A DNA stretch of 7,672 bases, taken from positions 1-7,672 of the forward strand of contig URYY01000106.1 in assembly GCA_900552245.1 (NCBI GenBank). The letters run 5' to 3'. The DNA comes from an uncultured Opitutales bacterium. Lineage in GTDB: Bacteria > Verrucomicrobiota > Verrucomicrobiia > Opitutales > Intestinicryptomonadaceae. The notes under the pieces are model-generated. The model saw only the letters and a program-made list of their open reading frames with translations, did not search any database and was not told the origin of the DNA. Below are positions 1 through 5,834 of this stretch, in pieces; position 1 is the first letter of the stretch; the number at the start of each line of letters is the position of its first letter. A program made the translations under genes and the position numbers.

Positions 1-737
1 CCCCAAACATAAGTTCCCGGATCTCCGGCAGAGCCTATTTTTGAAACTGCCTCTCCACCGTCTCTAAAAATAATCGGCACCCAACACAGGGTCTTTACAT
101 TGTTTACAACCGTCGGGCAATCGTACAAGCCCATAGCCGCCGGAAAGTACGGGGGCTTTATGCGCGGATATGCGCGCTTGCCTGCAAGAGAGGATATCAA
201 ACCGGTCTCTTCGCCGCAAATGTAGCAGCCTGCGCCGCGCACAACTGTGATGTCGCAACTAAATGAGCTTCCGCAAATATTCTTACCCACAAAATTCTTC
301 GCCCTAGCCTCTTCAATGGCCTTTACCAGAACTCTGTAGCCGTTTATGTACTCGCCCCTTATGTATATGAATGCCTGCTTGGCGTTTATAGCGTAAGAGG
401 CGCACATTATGCCCTCTATAAGTTGGTGTGGGTCTTTGTAAATTATCTCCCTATCCACGCAAGTGCCGGGCTCAGACTCGTCCGCATTGCAGATTAGATA
501 GATGGGCTTGCCGCTCTTTCTATCCAGAAACTTCCACTTCATACCCATAGGGAAGCCCGCGCCGCCGCGCCCCTTTATGTTGGATTTTAAAACCTCGGCG
601 CAAAGTTGCTCTTGATTGCGCTTTACGGTATCGGCAAGAATTTTATAGCCGCCGTCCTGCAGATAGCAATCTATAGTCGGGTTCCAATTTGGAGCGTCTA
701 TGTGGCGGTAAAGTATTCGTGTTTCCTGAGCTGGCAT
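1..737 (-). CDS. nuoF: NADH-quinone oxidoreductase subunit F (NuoF), N-terminal part, cut by the left edge
   Basis: NuoF is the complex I subunit that binds NADH and FMN and passes electrons to the first Fe-S clusters, on the cytoplasmic face of the membrane. Reading the minus strand from the ATG at 737 gives 245 codons with no stop before the edge. Visible family motifs are the glycine-rich FMN loop GRGGAGFPMG (about residues 56-65), NADESEPGT (84-92), the NADH-binding GAGCYICGEETGL (168-180) and GKRAYPRIKPPYFPA (186-200). The C-terminal cysteines for cluster N3 lie outside the window. The start follows the nuoE stop by 3 bases and has an AAGGA ribosome site 6 bases upstream, so the two genes are in one operon. 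Departures from the common family pattern are VNNVKT (210-216 region) where VNNVET is usual, and CVDR (93-96) where CKDR or FKDR is usual. Identity is certain; the fragment is about half of a typical NuoF. Confidence 0.96.
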   Translation of the reverse strand, partial: MPAQETRILYRHIDAPNWNPTIDCYLQDGGYKILADTVKRNQEQLCAEVLKSNIKGRGGAGFPMGMKWKFLDRKSGKPIYLICNADESEPGTCVDREIIYKDPHQLIEGIMCASYAINAKQAFIYIRGEYINGYRVLVKAIEEARAKNFVGKNICGSSFSCDITVVRGAGCYICGEETGLISSLAGKRAYPRIKPPYFPAAMGLYDCPTVVNNVKTLCWVPIIFRDGGEAVSKIGSAGDPGTYVW

Positions 738-740
738 AAA

Positions 741-1286
741 CTATCCTTTGTAGGCTGGAGAGTTGATATCCTCGTAGGGAGCTTCAAATGCGCTCCTGGG
801 CGCAAGCTCTCCACTTTCATCGAGCGCCTTTATTTTTTTTACAAACTCCTCTGCATCTTCAGGCTTTACATTCTCAAAGAGCTTGTCGTTCACCTGAACA
901 TTCGCGCCCTTTACGCAATTTCCCAAACATTCGACAAATTCTAGAGTGTAAACGCCCTCGCTCTCGTTTATCGGGCAATCTATCAACTTTGAAATTTTAT
1001 TTGCAAGTTCAATAGAGCCCGCGAGCGCGCAAGATAGCGTGCGGCAAACCTTGATGTGCACCCTGCCGCGAGGCTTATCGCTAAACATCGGATAAAAAGA
1101 AAGCATTCCGTAAACTACAACGGGCTGAACTCCCAACTTCTGCGCCGCGTACTTTATTGCGGAATCGTCAAAGTAGCCGTTCGTCTCCTGTATCAGGTGC
1201 ATAATCATCATAGCGGCCGACCTCTTTACGGGGTACTGCGCTATAATCTCGTCAACTTTTTTGTCAATTTGGGGTGAAATTTCCAT
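741..1286 (-). CDS. nuoE: NADH-quinone oxidoreductase subunit E (NuoE), [2Fe-2S] protein
   Basis: NuoE is the thioredoxin-like [2Fe-2S] (cluster N1a) subunit that sits beside NuoF in the NADH dehydrogenase head of complex I. The 181-residue protein has the N-terminal helical part (about 7-70) and then the cluster-binding domain. The four ligands are visible as C81-x4-C86 (CRTLSC) and C120-x3-C124 (ECLGNC). The VQVND stretch after the cluster is also family-like, but the usual Ala-Pro three and four residues after the last cysteine is Gly-Ala here. The tail after about residue 152 (acidic, then Pro/Tyr-rich) makes the protein slightly longer than the common 155-170 residues. The start has AGAGG 6 bases upstream, and only 9 bases separate it from the nuoD stop. 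It is co-transcribed with nuoD upstream and nuoF downstream. Confidence 0.96.
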   Translation of the reverse strand: MEISPQIDKKVDEIIAQYPVKRSAAMMIMHLIQETNGYFDDSAIKYAAQKLGVQPVVVYGMLSFYPMFSDKPRGRVHIKVCRTLSCALAGSIELANKISKLIDCPINESEGVYTLEFVECLGNCVKGANVQVNDKLFENVKPEDAEEFVKKIKALDESGELAPRSAFEAPYEDINSPAYKG

Positions 1287-1295
1287 ACAAAGCCT

Positions 1296-2543
1296 CTATC
1301 TGTCGCACTCGCCCAAGACGAAGTCCAGCGAGCCTAAAATTACCGTCATATCAGTCAAGTGATGCCCAACCATTAGCTTTGGCAGTATGCTCAAGCTTAC
1401 AAAGGACGGAGCCTTAATCCTTACCCTGTAAGGAACGCCGCCGCCCTTGCTTAGAATGTAAAAACCGAGCGCCCCCTTCGGGTTTTCTATCTCAAAATAC
1501 GCCTCGCCCTCCGGTATCTGCGGCCCCTGAGTTGTCAGCACAAAGTCCTGTATCAGAGACTCCATGTGCGTGAGCACGTCGGTTTTTTCCGGAGCAAAAA
1601 TTTTCGGGTCGTCTATATGCCACGGCCCCTTTGGCATCTTATCTATGACTTGCCTTATAATCCTTATGCTCTGGCGCATTTCCTCCACTCTGACGAGCCA
1701 CCTGTCGTAGCAATCTCCGTGAGAACCTACGGGTATATCGAAATCGTAATTTTCGTAGCCCAAGTAGGGAACGTCTTTCCTGAGGTCGCTAGCAATTCCG
1801 CTTCCGCGCAAATTTGCTCCCGTAAGCCCCCAATTTAAAGCCTCCTTGGGGCTTATAACGCCGACTTCCTCAACTCTGTCCAAGAAAATTCTGTTGCGCG
1901 TTAAAAGTGCGTCCATCTCGTCCAACGCGGGCAGAAAATCGTTTGCAAATTTTGCGACATCTCCAAGCCAACCCTCAGGGATATCTCGCGCAAGCCCACC
2001 TATGCGAGCATAGGAACAGGTCAGGCGAGCTCCTGTTAACCTCTCAAAGAGAGTGTAGAGCTTCTCGCGCTGAGTAAAGGCGTACATAAACACCGTCCAT
2101 GCGCCCGAGTCCATTCCATAAACGCCCACGCCAATCAAGTGGCTTGCGATTCTAGAGAGCTCGCAGCACAAAACTCTTATTGCCTTGCAGCGCTCCGGAA
2201 CGTCTATGCCGGCTATCTTTTCTGCACAGAGCGCGTAGGCTATGTTATTTGAAAGCGGAGCGAGGTAGTCCAGCCTATCAGTGTATGGGATAAACTGATT
2301 GTATGTCATATTCTCCGCAATTTTTTCGTCGCCTCTGTGAAGGTAGCCAATTACGGGCGTGCACTTTGTAACGACATCTCCGTCCAGCTCCATAATCATT
2401 CGCAACACGCCGTGGGTCGAGGGGTGCGACGGGCCGACATTTATGACCATCTTTTCGCCAATCTGCTCTTCAGAATAGTTTTGAGCCGCGGCTTCGGCTG
2501 CGCTTGCAGCGTCTTTGAATTCCAAAATCTTTTCTTCTTTCAT
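1296..2543 (-). CDS. nuoD: NADH-quinone oxidoreductase subunit D (NuoD, 49 kDa-type)
   Basis: NuoD is the 49 kDa-type subunit of the peripheral arm, related to the large subunit of [NiFe] hydrogenases. With NuoB it forms the quinone-binding cavity. The 415-residue length fits an unfused NuoD. Visible motifs are NVGPSHPSTHG (35-45), IGYLHRGDEKIAEN (65-78), PYTDRLDYLAP (86-96), a segment matching the family TGAR...RIGG...D(L/I)PEGW region around residues 165-190, and the C-terminal LGSLDFVLGECDR. By spacing to the studied mitochondrial and Thermus proteins (His and Tyr 49 residues apart), H44 and Y93 are the expected quinone head-group residues; both are present. The first 30 or so residues are an Ala/Glu-rich extension before the conserved core. 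The gene starts 12 bases after nuoC with no SD-like sequence, so translation may be coupled to nuoC. Confidence 0.97.
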   Translation of the reverse strand: MKEEKILEFKDAASAAEAAAQNYSEEQIGEKMVINVGPSHPSTHGVLRMIMELDGDVVTKCTPVIGYLHRGDEKIAENMTYNQFIPYTDRLDYLAPLSNNIAYALCAEKIAGIDVPERCKAIRVLCCELSRIASHLIGVGVYGMDSGAWTVFMYAFTQREKLYTLFERLTGARLTCSYARIGGLARDIPEGWLGDVAKFANDFLPALDEMDALLTRNRIFLDRVEEVGVISPKEALNWGLTGANLRGSGIASDLRKDVPYLGYENYDFDIPVGSHGDCYDRWLVRVEEMRQSIRIIRQVIDKMPKGPWHIDDPKIFAPEKTDVLTHMESLIQDFVLTTQGPQIPEGEAYFEIENPKGALGFYILSKGGGVPYRVRIKAPSFVSLSILPKLMVGHHLTDMTVILGSLDFVLGECDR

Positions 2544-2555
2544 GGCGGTAGAAAT

Positions 2556-3149
2556 TTAAATTTTTTCCCTCGAACGCGGCTCCTTGCAAGCCGTAAACTT
2601 TGCCCCCGCCTTGCTCGCAAAGGGCCCGCCCTCCATGGGCGCCGGCACTACAAACATCGGATCGTCTCCAACGGCGTCCTCATAGGTATCCGGAAGCGGA
2701 GCCTCCCTGCCCGCAAGCGGAAAATCCTTTCTCAGCGGATTCCAGCAGTAGGCGTCCCACATCAATATTCGCCTTAGGTCTCTGTGCCCGTCAAAGACTA
2801 TGCCCATCATATCGAAAGCCTCGCGCTCAAACCAGTTGGCGTTGTTAAAAACATTAGATAGCGTAGGCAAGACGGGCTTAGCGGAAGATTTGCACATTGC
2901 AACCAACCTGACGTAGCCCTTGCGAGAGTGCGAATAAAAGTGGTAGACAACCCCAAAACGCTCTGCGCAATCTTCGCCCATGTCTATGGCGGCAAGGTCT
3001 GCGAGCGAATCTACGGCAAACTCGCGCCTCAAAATTTCAACGGCTTCCAAAAGCCTTTCGGGCTCAACGTTAAAAGACGCCCAAGAATCCTTTCCACCCT
3101 CTCTAACTTTTAGGAACGGTGCAGCTTTTAAAATATTTTCGGAGGTCAT
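2556..3149 (-). CDS. nuoC: NADH-quinone oxidoreductase subunit C (NuoC, 30 kDa-type)
   Basis: NuoC is the 30 kDa-type structural subunit of the complex I peripheral arm; it carries no cofactor and packs against NuoD. The 197-residue protein shows the diagnostic C-terminal signature WFEREAFDMMGI (106-117), FDGHRDLRRIL (119-129) and NPLRKDFPLAG (137-147), preceded by the mixed alpha/beta N-terminal domain. It is a separate gene, not the NuoCD fusion found in E. coli and relatives. The gap to nuoB is 16 bases. A weak purine-rich stretch (AAAGAAG) lies about 9 bases before the ATG. The C-terminal 45 or so residues after the signature are Pro/Gly/Ala-rich and then basic, and are poorly conserved in this family. 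Confidence 0.96.
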   Translation of the reverse strand: MTSENILKAAPFLKVREGGKDSWASFNVEPERLLEAVEILRREFAVDSLADLAAIDMGEDCAERFGVVYHFYSHSRKGYVRLVAMCKSSAKPVLPTLSNVFNNANWFEREAFDMMGIVFDGHRDLRRILMWDAYCWNPLRKDFPLAGREAPLPDTYEDAVGDDPMFVVPAPMEGGPFASKAGAKFTACKEPRSREKI

Positions 3150-3165
3150 AAGATAGAACTTCTTT

Positions 3166-3669
3166 CTACTGGGCTTTGAAAAGCCCCTTTGTTGAGCGCT
3201 CGGTCTTTATCTTTTCCTGAAGCTTCATAAGCCCGTCCAGCAGAGCCTCGGGACGCGGCGGACAGCCGGCTATGTAAACGTCGACCGGCACCACCTTATC
3301 GAGCCCCTGCAAGGTCGCGTAAGACCTAAACATTCCGCCGGAACACGCGCAAGCGCCCATGGCTATCACCCACTTGGGGGTTGCCATCTGATCGTAAATT
3401 CGCTTAACTGCGCCCGCCTGCTTATAGGTTACAGTTCCGGCAACTATCATACAGTCGCTCTGGCGGGGCGAAAAGCGCATAACTTCCGCGCCGAACCTAG
3501 CTATGTCGAAACGTGACCCGCCCACACCCATAAGCTCTATTGCGCAACACGCAAGACCCATCGGCTGGGGCCAAATTGAGTTTGCTCTAACCCAATTGAT
3601 TACGGCATCTAGCCGCGAGTAAACGAAGCCTTGCTTCTCCAAAAAATCAGTCTGTACGGATGTTCCCAT
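3166..3669 (-). CDS. nuoB: NADH-quinone oxidoreductase subunit B (NuoB, PSST-type), cluster N2 protein
   Basis: NuoB holds the terminal [4Fe-4S] cluster N2 that hands electrons to quinone at the NuoB/NuoD interface. The 167-residue protein has all four expected ligands: the tandem C41-C42 in GLACCAIELM, C107 in MGACACSGG and C136 in AGCPPRPEALLDGL. DCMIVAGTVTYKQA (72-85) and PKWVIAMG (98-105) are further signatures. The ATG is supported by an in-frame stop seven codons upstream. No ribosome site lies at a normal distance; the nearest AGGA is about 17 bases away, inside the likely promoter. It is the first gene of the cluster here: nuoA is not upstream, and the next gene on that side is divergent. 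Confidence 0.97.
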   Translation of the reverse strand: MGTSVQTDFLEKQGFVYSRLDAVINWVRANSIWPQPMGLACCAIELMGVGGSRFDIARFGAEVMRFSPRQSDCMIVAGTVTYKQAGAVKRIYDQMATPKWVIAMGACACSGGMFRSYATLQGLDKVVPVDVYIAGCPPRPEALLDGLMKLQEKIKTERSTKGLFKAQ

Positions 3670-3675
3670 AAGAAA

Positions 3676-3703
3676 AATATAGCAGGAATCCTACACCTTC
3701 CAA
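3676..3703 (-). promoter_or_regulatory. Candidate sigma70-type promoter for the nuo operon
   Basis: On the minus strand TTGGAA (3703-3698) is followed after 16 bases by TATATT (3681-3676), preceded by TGC, which makes an extended -10 element. The predicted start of transcription, about 7 bases past the -10, falls on the A of the nuoB ATG at 3669. This would give a leaderless or nearly leaderless mRNA, in keeping with the lack of a well-spaced SD site. It was picked by eye from consensus and has not been tested. Confidence 0.45.
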
Positions 3704-3744
3704 CGAAGTTTTCAACTATTTAAACGATTTTTTTTAGCTCTTTG

Positions 3745-3759
3745 ATTTTACAGTAAAAT
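3745..3759. promoter_or_regulatory. Perfect 15-base dyad, candidate operator
   Basis: ATTTTAC and GTAAAAT arms, 7 bases each and perfectly complementary, flank a single A. The site lies about 40 bases upstream of the candidate nuoB -35 element, where a dimeric regulator could act. The spacer is too short for an RNA hairpin, so a DNA-binding site is the better reading. No specific regulator is recognised, and A/T-rich dyads also arise by chance. Confidence 0.3.
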
Positions 3760-3923
3760 TCTCGTAAGAGTACACACCAGAACAAAAATCCCACAAGCTA
3801 CCTAAATGTAGGCGCTAAGCGATTTGAAAGAATTACACACCTTGTTTTAGATTCGGCAAAAATACCAAAAGTATACATTCAAAAAATTAAATGTTAGCCA
3901 TTTTTTTAATATTTTATAAAATT

Positions 3924-3940
3924 GGCAGTACGGGCAGTAC
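3924..3940 (+). repeat. Tandem GGCAGTAC repeat, two copies
   Basis: GGCAGTAC occurs at 3924-3931 and again at 3933-3940, a 9-base period. It is a G/C-rich island in A/T-rich surroundings, in the middle of the divergent region. The core GCAGTAC recurs inside the palindrome at 6949-6960. It could be a protein-binding site; function unknown. Confidence 0.35.
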
Positions 3941-4150
3941 CCACTTGAGAAAAAGCGATTTTTGCGAAGTTGGATAGTTATTTGATTAACTACATTTAAA
4001 AATTATCTTTGTCGGCAGAGCAACACGCGGCTTTGCTTAATGCAGCCTAGATAGCTTTTATTATTCCGGTATATTCAAATTGAGACTGCTCAAGCTTTAA
4101 GTAAAATTGGCTACTTAGCACACTTATAAAACTAGCGATATAAAAGATTG

Positions 4151-4178
4151 TTGACCGCGCAAAAATAATTGAAATAAT
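4151..4178 (+). promoter_or_regulatory. Weak candidate promoter for the glycosyltransferase/PAQR unit
   Basis: TTGACC (4151-4156) matches the -35 consensus at five of six positions. AATAAT (4173-4178), 16 bases on, matches the -10 at five of six. A start about 7 bases past the -10 would fall inside the AGGAG ribosome site at 4182-4186, which counts against this exact placement. A start further upstream in this A/T-rich region is equally possible. Confidence 0.25.
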
Positions 4179-4181
4179 ACT

Positions 4182-4186
4182 AGGAG
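4182..4186 (+). promoter_or_regulatory. Ribosome binding site AGGAG that decides the start of the glycosyltransferase
   Basis: AGGAG lies 8 bases before the TTG at 4195 but 14 bases before the ATG at 4201. Usual SD spacing (about 5-9 bases) favours the TTG start, which adds only Met-Arg to the protein. This is the strongest SD site in the window. Confidence 0.6.
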
Positions 4187-4194
4187 TTAAAATA

Positions 4195-5169
4195 TTGCGA
4201 ATGGATTTGGATCTCAAAGGAAAGCTATCGAGTTTCGTGGTGCCCTGCTACAATGAGGAGCAGGTTCTCAAAATTTTTCTGGACGCTCTAAAGGGGCAGC
4301 TAGCTGAAATGAAATTGGATAACTATGAGATCATATTTGTGGAAGACGGCTCCAAAGACAAGACACTAGCTATTTTAAAGGAATTTGCCCTAAGCGACGA
4401 GCGTGTAAAGTACATTTCATTCTCGCGCAACTTTGGCAAGGAGGGAGCTATTCTTGCAGGCTTGAGGGCTGCGAAGGGAGATTACATCGCAATAATGGAC
4501 GCCGATATGCAAGACCCTCCGTCGCTGCTTCCCCAGATGTATAGCGCCATATTAAATGAAGGTTTCGACTGTGTTGCAACTAGGCGCAAAGATAGAATTG
4601 GAGAGGCCCTTTTAAAGTCGCTATTTGCAAATTTATTCTATGGGTTAATGAATAGTGTGTCGCAGGTAAAGCTGGTATCGGGCGCGCGCGACTACCGCTT
4701 AATGACGCGCCAAGTAGCAGACGCCATAATGTCTCTTCCCGAGAACACTCGCTTTACAAAGGGCATATACGAGTGGGTCGGCTTCAAGACAAAGTGGATT
4801 TCATTTGCCAATGTAAAGCGCGCTGCCGGGGATACAAAGTGGAGCATGCGCAAGCTCTTTTTGTACGCAATAGACGGCATAACGGCCTTTTCCACAGTTC
4901 CGCTTGCGCTTGCGTCGGTTGTGGGGGTCTTGCTTTGCATACTATCATCATTTGCGATAGTATTTATAATTGTCAGGCAGCTTTTGTACCACAATTCGGC
5001 CTACGGTTGGAGCTCAATGATGTGCGTAATAATATTTTTAAGCGGAGTCCAGCTCATGTGCCTTGGGGTGATTGGCCAGTATTTGGCAAAGGCCTATTTA
5101 GAGACAAAGCGACGCCCTGCCTACATAGTGAGAGAGTCAAACATAAAAGAGAGTAAAAGGGATTTATAA
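4195..5169 (+). CDS. Family 2 glycosyltransferase, membrane-anchored, polyprenyl-phosphate (GtrB/DPM1-like) type
   Basis: Proteins of this type (GtrB, YkcC, DPM1-like) transfer a sugar from a nucleotide donor to undecaprenyl phosphate or another polyprenyl phosphate on the cytoplasmic face of the membrane. The 324-residue protein has a GT-A domain with VPCYNEE (16-22), VEDGSKDKT (49-57), the FSRNFGKEGAI block (76-86) and the metal-binding DADMQDPP (102-109). Next come GARDYRLM and a GDTKWSMRKL segment typical of the subgroup, then two membrane helices at about 235-260 and 273-296 and a basic C-terminal tail. Start: TTG at 4195 fits the AGGAG site better than ATG at 4201 (322 residues). It is the first gene of a three-gene unit; its stop is 1 base before the next ATG. 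No GtrA-type flippase or second glycosyltransferase is adjacent, so sugar and final acceptor cannot be told. Confidence 0.9.
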   Translation: MRMDLDLKGKLSSFVVPCYNEEQVLKIFLDALKGQLAEMKLDNYEIIFVEDGSKDKTLAILKEFALSDERVKYISFSRNFGKEGAILAGLRAAKGDYIAIMDADMQDPPSLLPQMYSAILNEGFDCVATRRKDRIGEALLKSLFANLFYGLMNSVSQVKLVSGARDYRLMTRQVADAIMSLPENTRFTKGIYEWVGFKTKWISFANVKRAAGDTKWSMRKLFLYAIDGITAFSTVPLALASVVGVLLCILSSFAIVFIIVRQLLYHNSAYGWSSMMCVIIFLSGVQLMCLGVIGQYLAKAYLETKRRPAYIVRESNIKESKRDL

Positions 5170-5170
5170 A

Positions 5171-5830
5171 ATGGAAAAGATAGTAAGACAGATTGCCTCT
5201 TACAGCCGCTCTGAAGAAATTTGGTCTGCGTCTATTCACGGTGTTGGAATCGCCTTTGGCGTTGCGGCAGTCGCGATACTTGCGACGTTTTCTGCGATAT
5301 ACCAAGACGCCTGGGCAGTGGTTGGCACTTCAATATTTGGAGCCTCTATAATTCTTCTATATCTAGCATCAACTCTTTACCATGCCGCGCGGCGCGAATC
5401 CTTGAAGCGCGTACTCAAGCGCTTTGACCACATTGCGATTTACTATTTGATTGCCGGCAGCTACACGCCTTTTTTATTTGTAAATATAAAGGGTGCGCTT
5501 GGCTGGACGATATTTGGAGTAATCTGGGCGCTTGCCGTTTTGGGAACAATACTCAAGTTGTGCTCAGGGCCAAATGGAACAAAGATTTGGTCCATAGGCC
5601 TGTATCTCGGAATGGGCTGGGGTGTTATAGTTTTAATACACAAGCTATTTTACGCGCTGCCAACGAGTGGTTTTGTATTTCTTACGCTGGGGGGGTTGGC
5701 GTACACTTTCGGAGTCATTTTTTACGTGCAAAAGAAGCGCCGCTACACACACGCAATTTGGCATGCATTCGTGCTTATGGGAACGGTATTTCACTTTTTC
5801 TCGGTGCTATTTTCCTGCGCTTTGATATAG
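5171..5830 (+). CDS. Haemolysin III/PAQR family seven-helix membrane protein (first of a tandem pair)
   Basis: Bacterial haemolysin III (TrhA/YqfA-like) proteins belong to the PAQR superfamily, whose eukaryotic members (adiponectin receptors) are zinc-dependent with ceramidase-like activity. The 219 residues read as seven hydrophobic segments from about residue 21 to 217. Family motifs are complete: EEIWSASIHGVG (15-26), S67-x3-H71 in LASTLYHA, D86-H87 followed by IAGSYTPF (94-101), and H194-x3-H198 in YTHAIWHAFVLMG. By analogy with adiponectin receptors, H71, H194 and H198 are the likely zinc ligands, with S67 and D86 also in the active site. The ATG is 1 base after the glycosyltransferase stop, with AAAAGGG 10 bases upstream, so co-translation is likely. 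Despite the family name, haemolysis is not established for most members; a membrane-lipid role is more likely. Confidence 0.92.
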   Translation: MEKIVRQIASYSRSEEIWSASIHGVGIAFGVAAVAILATFSAIYQDAWAVVGTSIFGASIILLYLASTLYHAARRESLKRVLKRFDHIAIYYLIAGSYTPFLFVNIKGALGWTIFGVIWALAVLGTILKLCSGPNGTKIWSIGLYLGMGWGVIVLIHKLFYALPTSGFVFLTLGGLAYTFGVIFYVQKKRRYTHAIWHAFVLMGTVFHFFSVLFSCALI

Positions 5831-5834
5831 CTAA

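Larger units (their letters stand above)
3670..4194. other. 525-base divergent intergenic region, no gene recognised
   Basis: This A/T-rich stretch separates nuoB (minus) from the glycosyltransferase gene (plus). No coding region was found, and nothing resembling NuoA, whose usual place this is. It holds candidate promoters at both ends and several dyads: the 15-base site at 3745-3759, an ATTTTATAAAAT palindrome at 3911-3922, and TAGTTA/TAACTA arms at 3975-3992 with a 6-base spacer. It also holds the GGCAGTAC tandem repeat at 3924-3940. The length leaves room for a small RNA, but no convincing promoter-terminator pair was seen. Confidence 0.7.

Noticed and set aside
64..258. Minus-strand open frame of 64 codons
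   Set aside because: It is in another frame of nuoF, whose own frame carries the conserved motifs through this whole stretch.
606..1277. Plus-strand open frames opposite nuoF and nuoE (606-944, 788-1015, 1056-1277)
   Set aside because: They lie antisense to genes with unmistakable complex I motifs and show no family resemblance or operon context.
1566..3113. Plus-strand open frames opposite nuoD and nuoC (1566-1838, 2337-2777, 2600-2848, 2928-3113)
   Set aside because: Arg/Pro-rich translations without recognisable domains, antisense to well-supported genes.
3670..4194. Riboswitch, small RNA or CRISPR in the long intergenic region
   Set aside because: No regularly spaced repeats, no strong multi-stem pattern and no terminator-like G/C stem with a T-run were found.
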